Positions 19,951-26,912 of a stretch of 32,058 nucleotides of DNA are shown piece after piece. How positions within the stretch are numbered: position 1 is the stretch's first letter; every line of letters begins with the position of its first letter. Source of the stretch: RBG-16-64-43 sp035288225 (GTDB taxonomy: Bacteria > Chloroflexota > Anaerolineae > Anaerolineales > RBG-16-64-43); contig DATEAT010000030.1 of NCBI GenBank assembly GCA_035288225.1, forward strand, positions 1-32,058, given 5' to 3'. The position numbers and the translations under genes were made by a program. The notes below the pieces were generated by a model. That model was not told where the DNA came from, did not search any database, and saw only the letters and a program-made list of their open reading frames with translations.

Positions 19951-20640
19951 ATGACCGACAACTTCGACGTGAGCGCACCGCCGCCCGCAGAGGGCAGCAA
20001 CCGACTGTTCATTATCGTCGCGGCCATCATGGGAGGGGTGCTGATCATCGCGGTTGTGGCGCTGTTGGTCTACGCATTCGTGCTGGCGCCGCGTTTGCGC
20101 GCCGGACGAACCGACCAGGTCGCAACGATCAGTGCTCAGAACACGGCTGTGGCCATGAGCGTCACACAGACGGCCGGGGCTCAGGTCCAGCCCACGCTGC
20201 CGCCCTCGACCGCCACCGCGACGGCCACCCCGCTCAGGCCGACGGCCACCAAAGTCATCGCTGTGACCGCGGCGCCGCCCACGCCGTCACTGGAAACCAC
20301 AACGGCCGTGACAAGCGCCGCCGGAACCGCTACGGCCCCCGTGACGACCGCGTTGGCGACGACGGCGACCGAGACGACGCCAGCCGGAACCGTCGCGGCC
20401 CCCACCGCGGATATTGCCGCGAACAAGGCCGCCGCAACGCGCGCCGCGCTGGCCTCGCTAACACCCGCAACGGTCACCGCGATCGCGCCGCAGGCCGCGG
20501 CCAGCATCACGCCGGCGGCGTTGCCCAAGACCGGGTTTGCCGAAGATGCCGGCCTGCCGGGTTTAGTCGTCATCGGCCTGGCGTTGATCGCAGTCGCCCT
20601 CATTGCGCGTCAGGTGCGCCGGCGGCAAGCCAGCCCCTGA
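19951..20640 (+). CDS. N-terminally anchored Thr/Ala-rich protein with C-terminal LPKTG signal
   Basis: 229 residues. A TM segment (19-44, RLFIIVAAIMGGVLIIAVVA onward) follows a short soluble N terminus. Residues 55-188 are low-complexity, dominated by Thr, Ala, Pro and Val, like an O-glycosylatable stalk. The C terminus has the full sortase-type layout: LPKTG at 191-195, a hydrophobic stretch (202-219) and a basic tail (RQVRRRQ). Such signals are cleaved by sortase between Thr and Gly and joined to a cell-surface amine. The TM at the start makes the protein tethered at both ends unless processed. The ribosome site GAAGGAG is about 9 bases upstream. It is the last gene of the MutL operon, 73 bases after the previous stop, and is followed by a terminator. 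Confidence 0.78.
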   Translation: MTDNFDVSAPPPAEGSNRLFIIVAAIMGGVLIIAVVALLVYAFVLAPRLRAGRTDQVATISAQNTAVAMSVTQTAGAQVQPTLPPSTATATATPLRPTATKVIAVTAAPPTPSLETTTAVTSAAGTATAPVTTALATTATETTPAGTVAAPTADIAANKAAATRAALASLTPATVTAIAPQAAASITPAALPKTGFAEDAGLPGLVVIGLALIAVALIARQVRRRQASP

Positions 20641-20742
20641 CCCCCACCGACGTGGCAGGCGGGCCTCCACCCGAGGGCCGATCCTCGGCGCGTGCGCAAC
20701 AGGCTCGCCATCGGGCCTAACAATCCAACGATGAGTCACAGG

Positions 20743-20780
20743 AGTCCCCTCTCCGCACACAAGGAGAGGGGACTTGGTTT
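20743..20780 (+). terminator. Terminator after the MutL operon
   Basis: A perfect 12-bp stem, AGTCCCCTCTCC (20743-20754) with GGAGAGGGGACT (20763-20774), 8-base loop, followed by TGGTTTT. It lies about 100 bases past the LPKTG gene and before the T-box promoter, so it separates the two transcription units. The stem resembles the CCCTC/GAGGG repeats in the 5760-6401 spacer. Confidence 0.72.
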
Positions 20781-20917
20781 TCCCTGAGCGCAACGGCCCC
20801 GCAGGCCGCTCCGCCCTGTGTCCGTGTCGTGCTCGTGATCCTCCAAGAGACACACGCCAAGCTTCGCGGCCGCGGACCGGCTGAGGCTTGGACCTCAGAT
20901 GTGGAATCCAGCGCGCC

Positions 20918-20947
20918 TTGACCGGCGTCGCGCGAGTGTGGCATAAT
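20918..20947 (+). promoter_or_regulatory. Promoter of the isoleucine T-box leader
   Basis: TTGACC (20918-20923) and CATAAT (20942-20947) are separated by 18 bases. Transcription would begin near 20954, just before the T-box stem I. Confidence 0.65.
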
Positions 20948-20953
20948 GGGCGA

Positions 20954-21224
20954 AACCGAAATCGGCGTTGATGGAAACGAGTAGGCGCCCTGCAATCTGC
21001 GCAGCGAGCCCGGGAGTGGTGAGAGCCGGGTGCGGACCGGGTGCCGAAAATCCTTCCGGAGCTGCTGACCGAAGGCGCCCTGCGCTTGTAGACTCAGCCG
21101 GACCGCTCACCGTTATTCGAGCGCGGGCATGCACACGTGCCCGGTTGAGTGCCTCCCGCGAGGGAGGAATCAGGGTGGTACCGCGGATCTCCCGTCCCTG
21201 TGTGGGGCGGGAGTCTTTGTTTTT
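20954..21224 (+). promoter_or_regulatory. T-box riboswitch, isoleucine specifier (ATC)
   Basis: A complete T-box leader that senses uncharged tRNA. Stem I carries AGTA (20980-20983), then GGCGCCC (20984-20990) pairing with GGGTGCC (21039-21045), then GAA-A and the specifier ATC (21050-21052). Below it GGAA (20973-20976) pairs with TTCC (21054-21057). The apical part has AGCGAG and GGTGAGAGCC typical of the distal loop region. A stem III (GGGCATG/CGTGCCC, 21125-21141) precedes the T-box AGGGTGGTACCGCGG (21172-21186). Its TGGT (21176-21179) would pair with the ACCA end of a tRNA with discriminator A, as tRNA-Ile has. The terminator stem is 21189-21198 with 21204-21213, followed by a T tract. 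The Ile specifier points to ileS, which is at 23092 on the same strand, with two opposite-strand genes in between. Confidence 0.92.
21189..21224 (+). terminator. T-box attenuator terminator
   Basis: CTCCCGTCCC (21189-21198) pairs with GGGGCGGGAG (21204-21213), loop TGTGT, then a T-rich tail to 21224. It should form when tRNA-Ile is charged and be disrupted by the antiterminator when it is not. Confidence 0.88.
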
Positions 21225-21251
21225 CCTGGAGATCGGGTCCGGTGAGAGGGA

Positions 21252-21581
21252 TTACTCCGAGTCGGGAGACCAGTCTCGCGTGCTCTTGCGGAGGCTGTCG
21301 AGCACCTTCCAATGACGATTGACTGTGGCCCGTCCTCGGCTGGTGAGTTGAATGAGCGTGTTAGGACGTTTGCCGATGAATCGCCTCTCCAATTGCACCA
21401 AACCGGCCTCTTCAAGTCTGGCAAGGTGACTGGAAAGGTTGCCGTTCGTCAATCCGGTAAGACGCAGCAAGAAGGTGAAATCGGCGCTCCGGCAGGCGGC
21501 GAGGGCGGTGAGAATAGCCAGGCGTGCGGGGTCGTGGACGAGGCGGTCGAGGGCGGCGAGTTCTTCGAAGGGGTTAGGCAT
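21252..21581 (-). CDS. Winged-helix transcriptional regulator (HTH_34/ArsR-MarR-like)
   Basis: 109 residues, a single winged-helix domain. The N-terminal helix is LDRLVHDPARLAILTALAA. The helix-turn-helix is FTFLLRLTGLTNGNLSSHLA, with recognition helix NLSSHLARLEEAGLV, and the wing is ERRFIGKRPNTLIQLTSRGR. A C-terminal dimerisation helix follows (HWKVLDSLRKS). This matches short regulators of the HTH_34 type that usually sit beside a membrane-protein gene they control. Its start overlaps the end of the upstream membrane-protein gene by 8 bases, so the two are co-translated. An inverted repeat across the promoter of the pair (22239-22267) is a likely operator, giving autoregulation. No metal- or ligand-binding residues are obvious. 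The gene runs antisense to any readthrough of the T-box. Confidence 0.86.
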   Translation of the reverse strand: MPNPFEELAALDRLVHDPARLAILTALAACRSADFTFLLRLTGLTNGNLSSHLARLEEAGLVQLERRFIGKRPNTLIQLTSRGRATVNRHWKVLDSLRKSTRDWSPDSE

Positions 21582-22197
21582 CCTGGGCTCTCCCGGCCCG
21601 CGGCAACAGGCGTATCAACAGCACATGGCCCCAGATGCCGGCCACGACGAACAAGAGCCCCATGGCCGTACACACGCCGAGGAGTTGTGAACGAAAGCCG
21701 AGGGTCGTCCACCACCCGGGCAGCCCGATGAGCGGCAGCAGGCTGATCAATATGCCCAGCGCTGCCAACACAGGATAGTAAAGGAGATATCGTCCGGTGG
21801 CCAACCATGCGGCCCGGAGGAAGACGATCAGGAGCGAAAGCGCACACATGAGGCCGACCGCGCTAAAGGGGAGGCTCTTGGCGACATCCAGCCAGAAAGC
21901 ACCCAGGGCTAAGAGGCCGCCGGCCACGGAAGTGAAGAGATCGAGCCACCGGGCCTCAGGGGTCGCGAGGGCCCTCCCGAATTCATGTTCGTAGTACCGG
22001 GAGAATCGCCAGGCGATAAGCATGAGGCCGATGACGGCCGCCGATATGATCAGCACGTCGTTCAGCCCTGCCCGGCGAGTAAGCGAATTGGCCCACACGG
22101 CCGCCAGCGCCAGAGCCAGCCCCATGGGAACGGCGGTAAGACCCTGCAGGTAGGAGAAGCTGGTCACGACAAACTGGATGCGGCGTTGGTCTTGCAT
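21574..22197 (-). CDS. Six-TM membrane protein paired with the HTH regulator
   Basis: 207 residues, almost entirely membrane: about six helices at 15-35, 45-62, 86-105, 109-128, 138-160 and 175-196. The cytoplasmic-looking loop RFSRYYEHEFGRALATPEAR after the second helix is its most polar part. No transporter or enzyme motif is recognised. The start at 22197 is fixed by AAAGGA about 6 bases upstream. It is the first gene of a two-gene unit with a winged-helix regulator, driven by a strong promoter at 22252-22279. Small regulator plus polytopic protein pairs of this kind are common, and the membrane protein is probably the regulated effector; what it does is unknown. Confidence 0.78.
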   Translation of the reverse strand: MQDQRRIQFVVTSFSYLQGLTAVPMGLALALAAVWANSLTRRAGLNDVLIISAAVIGLMLIAWRFSRYYEHEFGRALATPEARWLDLFTSVAGGLLALGAFWLDVAKSLPFSAVGLMCALSLLIVFLRAAWLATGRYLLYYPVLAALGILISLLPLIGLPGWWTTLGFRSQLLGVCTAMGLLFVVAGIWGHVLLIRLLPRAGRAQDA

Positions 22198-22238
22198 GAG
22201 GGATCCTTTGACCGGCGAAGAGCATATAGTCTGTATTG

Positions 22239-22279
22239 CAAACTAATTGGCATTATAACATAGTTTGTGGATTGGTCAA
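22239..22279 (-). promoter_or_regulatory. Promoter and likely operator of the HTH/membrane pair
   Basis: On the minus strand, TTGACC (22279-22274), a 16-base spacer ending in TGT, and TATAAT (22257-22252) make an extended -10 promoter. An inverted repeat, CAAACTA (22239-22245) and TAGTTTG (22261-22267), centres 22 bp apart, brackets the -10 box. Half-sites two helical turns apart over a promoter fit a dimeric winged-helix repressor, most simply the regulator encoded in the same unit. Confidence 0.72.
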
Positions 22280-22333
22280 GGGCGGGCTCGTCTCGCAGCC
22301 CGGCCGAAGTGAACTGGCGGGGGTAATCCCACG

Positions 22334-23041
22334 ATGTCCGACTTGATCTACTACGGCGATTCGTACGCTCGCGAATTCGAGGCCCGAGTCACCGACTCCA
22401 GCCCGGCGGGAGTGGTGCTCGACCGCACCGCGTTCTATCCGGGCGGCGGAGGGCAGCCATGCGACCGGGGCATCCTGGAAGCGGGGAGCCGCACCTGGCC
22501 TGTTAGCGGCGTGCGCAAAGAGAACGCGGTCGTCATGCACTCGTGCGGAGATGATCCTCCTGCCGCCGGCGAGCGCGTCCGCGGCCGGCTGGATTGGGAT
22601 CGGCGTTACGCACTGATGCGCGTACACACGGCGCTGCACGTCCTGTGCGGCGTCATCTGGCGCGATTACGGGGCGCACGTCACGGGCGGCAACATGGACG
22701 TGCTGCGCGCCCGAATGGATTTTGAGTTCGAGAATATGCATCAGGACTTGGTCCGCGAAATCGAAGGTCGGGCGAACCGGGAAGTGGAAATGGCGCGCGA
22801 GGTGAGGGTGCGCGTGCTTCCGCGGGATGAGGCGCTGGCGATTCCGGACCTGATCCGCACCAAAATCAACCTGCTGCCGGAGGGCCTGCGCGAGATCCGC
22901 GTGGTGGAAATCGTGGGGCTGGATCTGCAAGCCGACGGGGGCACGCACCTGGCCAACACGCGCGAGGTGGGGGCGATCCGCATCGTGGACTACAAGAGTA
23001 AGGGGCGCATCAACAAACGTCTGGAAATCGCCCTCGAGTGA
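22334..23041 (+). CDS. alaX: AlaX-type alanyl-tRNA editing protein
   Basis: A free-standing relative of the AlaRS editing domain that hydrolyses mischarged tRNA-Ala (Ser- or Gly-tRNA-Ala). 235 residues: the N-terminal beta-barrel part has RTAFYPGGGGQPCDRG. The zinc-site motif HTALH follows (His98 and His102), and the second zinc motif region is LDLQADGGTHLANTREVG. There, His205 is present but the usual Cys four residues before it is Asp201. The family normally uses HxxxH plus CxxxH to hold zinc, so this site has one substituted ligand. It ends 50 bases before ileS on the same strand and is probably co-transcribed with it. The start ATG at 22334 has GGCGGGGG upstream. The T-box 1.1 kb upstream may govern both. 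Confidence 0.88.
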   Translation: MSDLIYYGDSYAREFEARVTDSSPAGVVLDRTAFYPGGGGQPCDRGILEAGSRTWPVSGVRKENAVVMHSCGDDPPAAGERVRGRLDWDRRYALMRVHTALHVLCGVIWRDYGAHVTGGNMDVLRARMDFEFENMHQDLVREIEGRANREVEMAREVRVRVLPRDEALAIPDLIRTKINLLPEGLREIRVVEIVGLDLQADGGTHLANTREVGAIRIVDYKSKGRINKRLEIALE

Positions 23042-23091
23042 TCGTCGCGGCCCGCCGCGCGCGAGTGCCGCGACGAGTCTGGGAGGCACGC

Positions 23092-26000
23092 ATGTTCGAA
23101 GCCGTCACATCTCATTTCGACGCCAAGCGGTTGGAGCAGGAGGTGCTGCGCTTCTGGAAGGAGCGCGACATCTTCCATCGCTCGCTCGACAACCGCCGTG
23201 GCAATCCGGAGTGGGTATTCTTCGAGGGCCCGCCCACGGCCAACGGCCGCCCGGGGACCCACCACGTCTTGGCGCGCGCGTTCAAAGATCTCTTCCCGCG
23301 CTACCGTACCATGCGCGGATTCCATGTGCGGCGGCGCGGCGGATGGGACACACATGGCCTGCCGGTTGAGATCGAGGTGGAAAAGGAGCTTGGCTTCACG
23401 GGAAAAGACCAGATCGAGGCCTACGGCATCGACAAGTTCAACGAGCGCTGCCGCACCTCGGTCTTTCGCTACATCCAGGATTGGGAGAAGCTCACTGAAA
23501 GGATCGCCTTCTGGGTTGATCTCAGTGACGCCTACGTCACCTACACCAACGACTATATCGAATCCGTGTGGTGGATCCTCAAACAACTCTGGGAGCGAGG
23601 GCTGCTGTATCAGGGCTTCAAGGTCGTCCCCTATTGCCCGCGGTGTGGCACGCCGCTTTCCGACCACGAGGTCGCCCAAGGGTACGAGGAGGACACGCCC
23701 GATCCGTCCGTCTTTGTGCGCTTCCCGTTGCGCGACGACCCGCAAACCTCCTTCTTGGTGTGGACCACCACGCCCTGGACTCTACCGGCGAACGTGGCGC
23801 TGGCCGTCCATCCCAAGGTGATGTACGCGCGCGTGGAACGCACCACGGCCGAGGGTGAACACGAGTACCTCATCCTGGCCAAGGATCTGGTCGACCAGGT
23901 CCTGCAGGGCGAGGCGTTCAAAGTGGTTGGCGACTACCTGGGCGAGGAACTGCGCGATCGGCGCTACCAACCCCTGTTCACCTTCATGCCGCTGGAGAAG
24001 CCTGCCCACCGCGTGATCCTGGGGGATTTCGTCAGCACTTCGGAGGGCACGGGCATCGTCCACATGGCGCCGGCTTTTGGCGCGGACGACATGCAGGCCG
24101 CGCTCGAAAACGACTTGCCCATTTCGATGACGGTCGATCCGCGCGGCAACTTCGTTCCGGAGGTTACACCCTGGCAAGGGATGTTCGTCAAGCAAGCCGA
24201 TCCGCTGATCGAAAAGGACCTGGCCTCGCGCGGCCTGCTGCTGCGCAGCGGCACGATCCGCCACACCTACCCGTTCTGCTGGCGATGCCACACGCCGCTG
24301 CTGTATTACGCGCGCAGCACCTGGTACATCCGCACCACCCAGATCAAAGAGCGGCTGGTGGCCCTCAACGACACCGTCAACTGGTTTCCGGAGCACATCA
24401 AACGCGGCCGCTTCGGCAACTGGCTGGCCAACAATGTGGATTGGGCCCTCGGCCGAGAGCGCTATTGGGGTACGCCGCTGCCGGTGTGGGAGTGCCCGGG
24501 CTGCCACCACCAAATGTGTGTGGGCTCGCTGGCTGAGCTCGAATCGTTCAGCGGGAAATCCCAGGCCGACCTCGACCTGCATCGGCCGTATGTCGATCGC
24601 GTCGAATGGCCGTGCCCCAAGTGCGGCGATGCGGGGATGAAGCGCGTACCCGAACTGATCGATGTGTGGTTCGATTCGGGCTCGATGCCGGTGGCGCAGT
24701 GGCACTATCCCTTCGAAAACGAGGAGCTCTTCCGCGCACAATTCCCGGCCGACTACATCTGCGAAGCGGTAGACCAAACGCGTGGCTGGTTCTATTCGCT
24801 GCACGCCATTGCGGCGCTCCTCTTCGACAGCGTCGCCTTCCGCAACGTGCTGTGCCTGGGCCTGATCCTGGATAGTGACGGGCAGAAGATGTCGAAATCC
24901 AAGGGGAATGTGGTCGACCCGTGGGATGTTCTAAACGCCCACGGGGCGGATGCCTTCCGCTGGTACCTCTACACGGCCTCGCCCCCCGGGCAGGAGCGCC
25001 GCTTCTCCACCGATCTGGTGGGCGAGGTCATCCGCAATTTCACGCTGACCCTATGGAACACGTACTCGTTTTTCGTGACCTACGCGACGCTGGACGGATG
25101 GCAGCCGGATGAGGCGTTGCTGCGTATGGCCAGCTTGGGCCACCCGGCGGGAGGACGCACCGGCCGCAGCTACAACGATCTCGACCGCTGGATCCTCTCC
25201 GAGTTGCACGTGCTCACCCGCCAGGTGAGCGAGGCCATGGAGAACTACGATGTGCTCGGGGCCACTCGTCCGGTCGAGACGTTCGTCGACCGACTGTCGA
25301 ACTGGTACCTGCGTCGGTCACGGCGGCGTTTCTGGCGGGCGGGCGAGAGCGGCGACAAGCAGGCCGCGTACGCCACGCTTTACGAATGTCTGGTGACGGT
25401 GGCGCGTCTCATCGCACCGGCCATGCCCTTCCTGGCGGATGCGCTGTACCGCAACCTGGTGGTTTCGTTGAACAAGGAAGCCCCCGAGTCCGTTCATCTG
25501 GCCGACTGGCCCGAGTACGACCGCACGCTGATCGACGAGAGTCTGAACGGGGAGATGCGGCAGGTGCTGCGCTGGGCCTCGCTTGGTCACGCGGCGCGCA
25601 ACAAGGCCAACCGCAAGGTGCGCCAGCCGCTGCCGGAGATCGCTTTCAGCATGACCTCGCCCCAGGAGGTGGAGATACTCGCGCGCCATGCCGATCTTTT
25701 GGGCGACGAACTCAATGTGAAGAAGGTGCGCCCGCTGGATGTGGCGGGAGAGGTCGTATCTTACGCGCTCAACCCGTTGCCCAAAGCGCTGGGCCCCAAA
25801 TTCGGAGCACGCTTCCCGAAGCTGCGCAGCGCGCTGTTGGCTCTTGACCCTGAGAAAGCAGCCCGCGCGTTGCTCTCGGGTTCGCCGCTCGCCGTGTCCG
25901 TGGACGGCGAGGAATTCCAGGTTACGCCCGAAGAAGTGGAAGTCCGCCTGACCGCGCGCGAAGGGTTCGCCGTAGCGGAGGAGGGGGGCCTGCTGGCCGC

Positions 26001-26292
26001 GCTGCGGACCGACGTCACACCCTCCTTGCTGCGCGAGGGCATGGCGCGCGAATTCGTCCGCCGCGTGCAGGATCTGCGCAAAACATCCGGCCTGGAGATC
26101 TCGGACCGCATCCGGTTGTTCTACTCGGCCTCGGCGACGCTCGGGCAGGCCATTGAACAGTTCCGCGACTATGTGATGGGCGAGACCCTGGCGGTCGAGC
26201 TCACCGCGGGCGCCGCGCCCGAAGGCTCGCCCTCCGCCAGTGACGAATTCGACGGTGAACACGTGACGGTGGGCGTGCTCAAATCGCGCTAA
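23092..26292 (+). CDS. ileS: Isoleucyl-tRNA synthetase, type 2 (IleS2-like)
   Basis: Class I synthetase that charges tRNA-Ile. 1066 residues from the ATG at 23092, chosen because GGGAGG sits 5 bases upstream. The class I signature region is GPPTANGRPGTHHVLA: the usual HxGH appears as G55-T-H-H58. KMSKS is at 599-603 (GQKMSKSKGNVVDPWDVL). The CP1 editing domain has WTTTPWTLPAN (about 221-231) and GTGIVHMAPAFGADD (about 320-334). Cys pairs (CPRC near 182, CWRC, CPGC, CPKC) suggest zinc knuckles. The layout matches the eukaryote-like IleRS2 lineage, many members of which resist mupirocin, rather than the E. coli type. It is downstream of alaX, and an Ile-specific T-box lies 1.87 kb upstream on the same strand. 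Confidence 0.95.
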   Translation: MFEAVTSHFDAKRLEQEVLRFWKERDIFHRSLDNRRGNPEWVFFEGPPTANGRPGTHHVLARAFKDLFPRYRTMRGFHVRRRGGWDTHGLPVEIEVEKELGFTGKDQIEAYGIDKFNERCRTSVFRYIQDWEKLTERIAFWVDLSDAYVTYTNDYIESVWWILKQLWERGLLYQGFKVVPYCPRCGTPLSDHEVAQGYEEDTPDPSVFVRFPLRDDPQTSFLVWTTTPWTLPANVALAVHPKVMYARVERTTAEGEHEYLILAKDLVDQVLQGEAFKVVGDYLGEELRDRRYQPLFTFMPLEKPAHRVILGDFVSTSEGTGIVHMAPAFGADDMQAALENDLPISMTVDPRGNFVPEVTPWQGMFVKQADPLIEKDLASRGLLLRSGTIRHTYPFCWRCHTPLLYYARSTWYIRTTQIKERLVALNDTVNWFPEHIKRGRFGNWLANNVDWALGRERYWGTPLPVWECPGCHHQMCVGSLAELESFSGKSQADLDLHRPYVDRVEWPCPKCGDAGMKRVPELIDVWFDSGSMPVAQWHYPFENEELFRAQFPADYICEAVDQTRGWFYSLHAIAALLFDSVAFRNVLCLGLILDSDGQKMSKSKGNVVDPWDVLNAHGADAFRWYLYTASPPGQERRFSTDLVGEVIRNFTLTLWNTYSFFVTYATLDGWQPDEALLRMASLGHPAGGRTGRSYNDLDRWILSELHVLTRQVSEAMENYDVLGATRPVETFVDRLSNWYLRRSRRRFWRAGESGDKQAAYATLYECLVTVARLIAPAMPFLADALYRNLVVSLNKEAPESVHLADWPEYDRTLIDESLNGEMRQVLRWASLGHAARNKANRKVRQPLPEIAFSMTSPQEVEILARHADLLGDELNVKKVRPLDVAGEVVSYALNPLPKALGPKFGARFPKLRSALLALDPEKAARALLSGSPLAVSVDGEEFQVTPEEVEVRLTAREGFAVAEEGGLLAALRTDVTPSLLREGMAREFVRRVQDLRKTSGLEISDRIRLFYSASATLGQAIEQFRDYVMGETLAVELTAGAAPEGSPSASDEFDGEHVTVGVLKSR

Positions 26293-26299
26293 GCGCGCC

Positions 26300-26351
26300 G
26301 CGCTCTTCGACAGAGCGCTGCGGCCCGGCTCGCGTGCGCGAGCCGGGCCGC
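26300..26351 (+). terminator. Tandem hairpins after ileS
   Basis: GCGCTCT/AGAGCGC (26300-26306/26312-26318) is followed by a perfect 15-base inverted repeat (26320-26334/26337-26351). Neither is followed by a T tract. They lie between ileS and lspA and probably end or protect the ileS transcript. Confidence 0.55.
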
Positions 26352-26371
26352 GCACGCCGTCACGCTTGGAT

Positions 26372-26377
26372 TACAAT
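26372..26377 (+). promoter_or_regulatory. -10 box of a leaderless lspA transcript
   Basis: TACAAT ends 7 bases before the ATG at 26385, so transcription would start at or next to the initiation codon. No ribosome site is visible before that ATG, which fits leaderless translation. The -35 is weak. Confidence 0.5.
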
Positions 26378-26384
26378 TCGGCTC

Positions 26385-26912
26385 ATGCCTATTTCCCCTC
26401 GTGCCATGCTGGTGCGCACCTACGCCGTTCTGGCGGCGATCGCCGGCGCGGTAGTGCTGCTCGACCAATACACCAAACACCTGGTTCGCACACTTCTCGC
26501 GCTGGGCGAGGTGTGGATGCCGTTCGAGTGGCTGGCACCCTACGCACGCATCGTGCACTGGACGAACACCGGCGCGGCCTTCGGCCTCTTTCAGAACGGA
26601 AACATGGTCTTCACGGTCCTGGCTATCATCGTTTCGGGCGCCATCATCTACTACTATCGCAATGTCGAGCGTGCCTCGTGGCTCATCCGCTTCGCGCTGG
26701 GGCTCCAGCTCGGCGGTGCGCTGGGTAACCTGATCGACCGCCTGACTCGCGGGACCGTCACCGATTTCCTGTCCGTCGGCACCTTCCCGGTCTTCAATGT
26801 GGCCGACAGCAGCATCTCGGTGGGCGTGGCGCTGCTGCTGGTCGACATGCTCATCGAGCAGCGCCGCCATCCCGCGACGACCGAAGAAAACCCCGTACCT
26901 CATTCGCTGTGA
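26385..26912 (+). CDS. lspA: Lipoprotein signal peptidase (signal peptidase II)
   Basis: An inner-membrane aspartyl protease that removes signal peptides from diacylglyceryl-modified prolipoproteins. 175 residues, four TM helices (about 11-28, 70-90, 100-117, 137-157). Conserved motifs are DQYTKHLV, NTGAAFGLF, GGALGNLIDRL, VTDFLSV (catalytic Asp127) and FNVADSSISVG (catalytic Asp141). The start at 26385 is supported by a -10 box 7 bases upstream; an internal ATG at codon 8 (26406) is possible. The stop overlaps the rluD-like start (GTGA), so the two are translationally coupled, an arrangement common in bacteria. Its presence implies lipoprotein processing in this organism. Confidence 0.93.
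   Translation: MPISPRAMLVRTYAVLAAIAGAVVLLDQYTKHLVRTLLALGEVWMPFEWLAPYARIVHWTNTGAAFGLFQNGNMVFTVLAIIVSGAIIYYYRNVERASWLIRFALGLQLGGALGNLIDRLTRGTVTDFLSVGTFPVFNVADSSISVGVALLLVDMLIEQRRHPATTEENPVPHSL

Noticed and set aside
18630..20048. 472-codon minus-strand frame over the MutL operon
   Set aside because: It is rich in His, Arg and Gln, spans three well-supported genes and has no domain signs.
22208..22237. Plus-strand promoter for alaX (TTGACC, 18 bases, TGTATT)
   Set aside because: The -35 is fair but the -10 matches only four of six positions; too weak to list as a feature, though it could provide T-box-independent expression.
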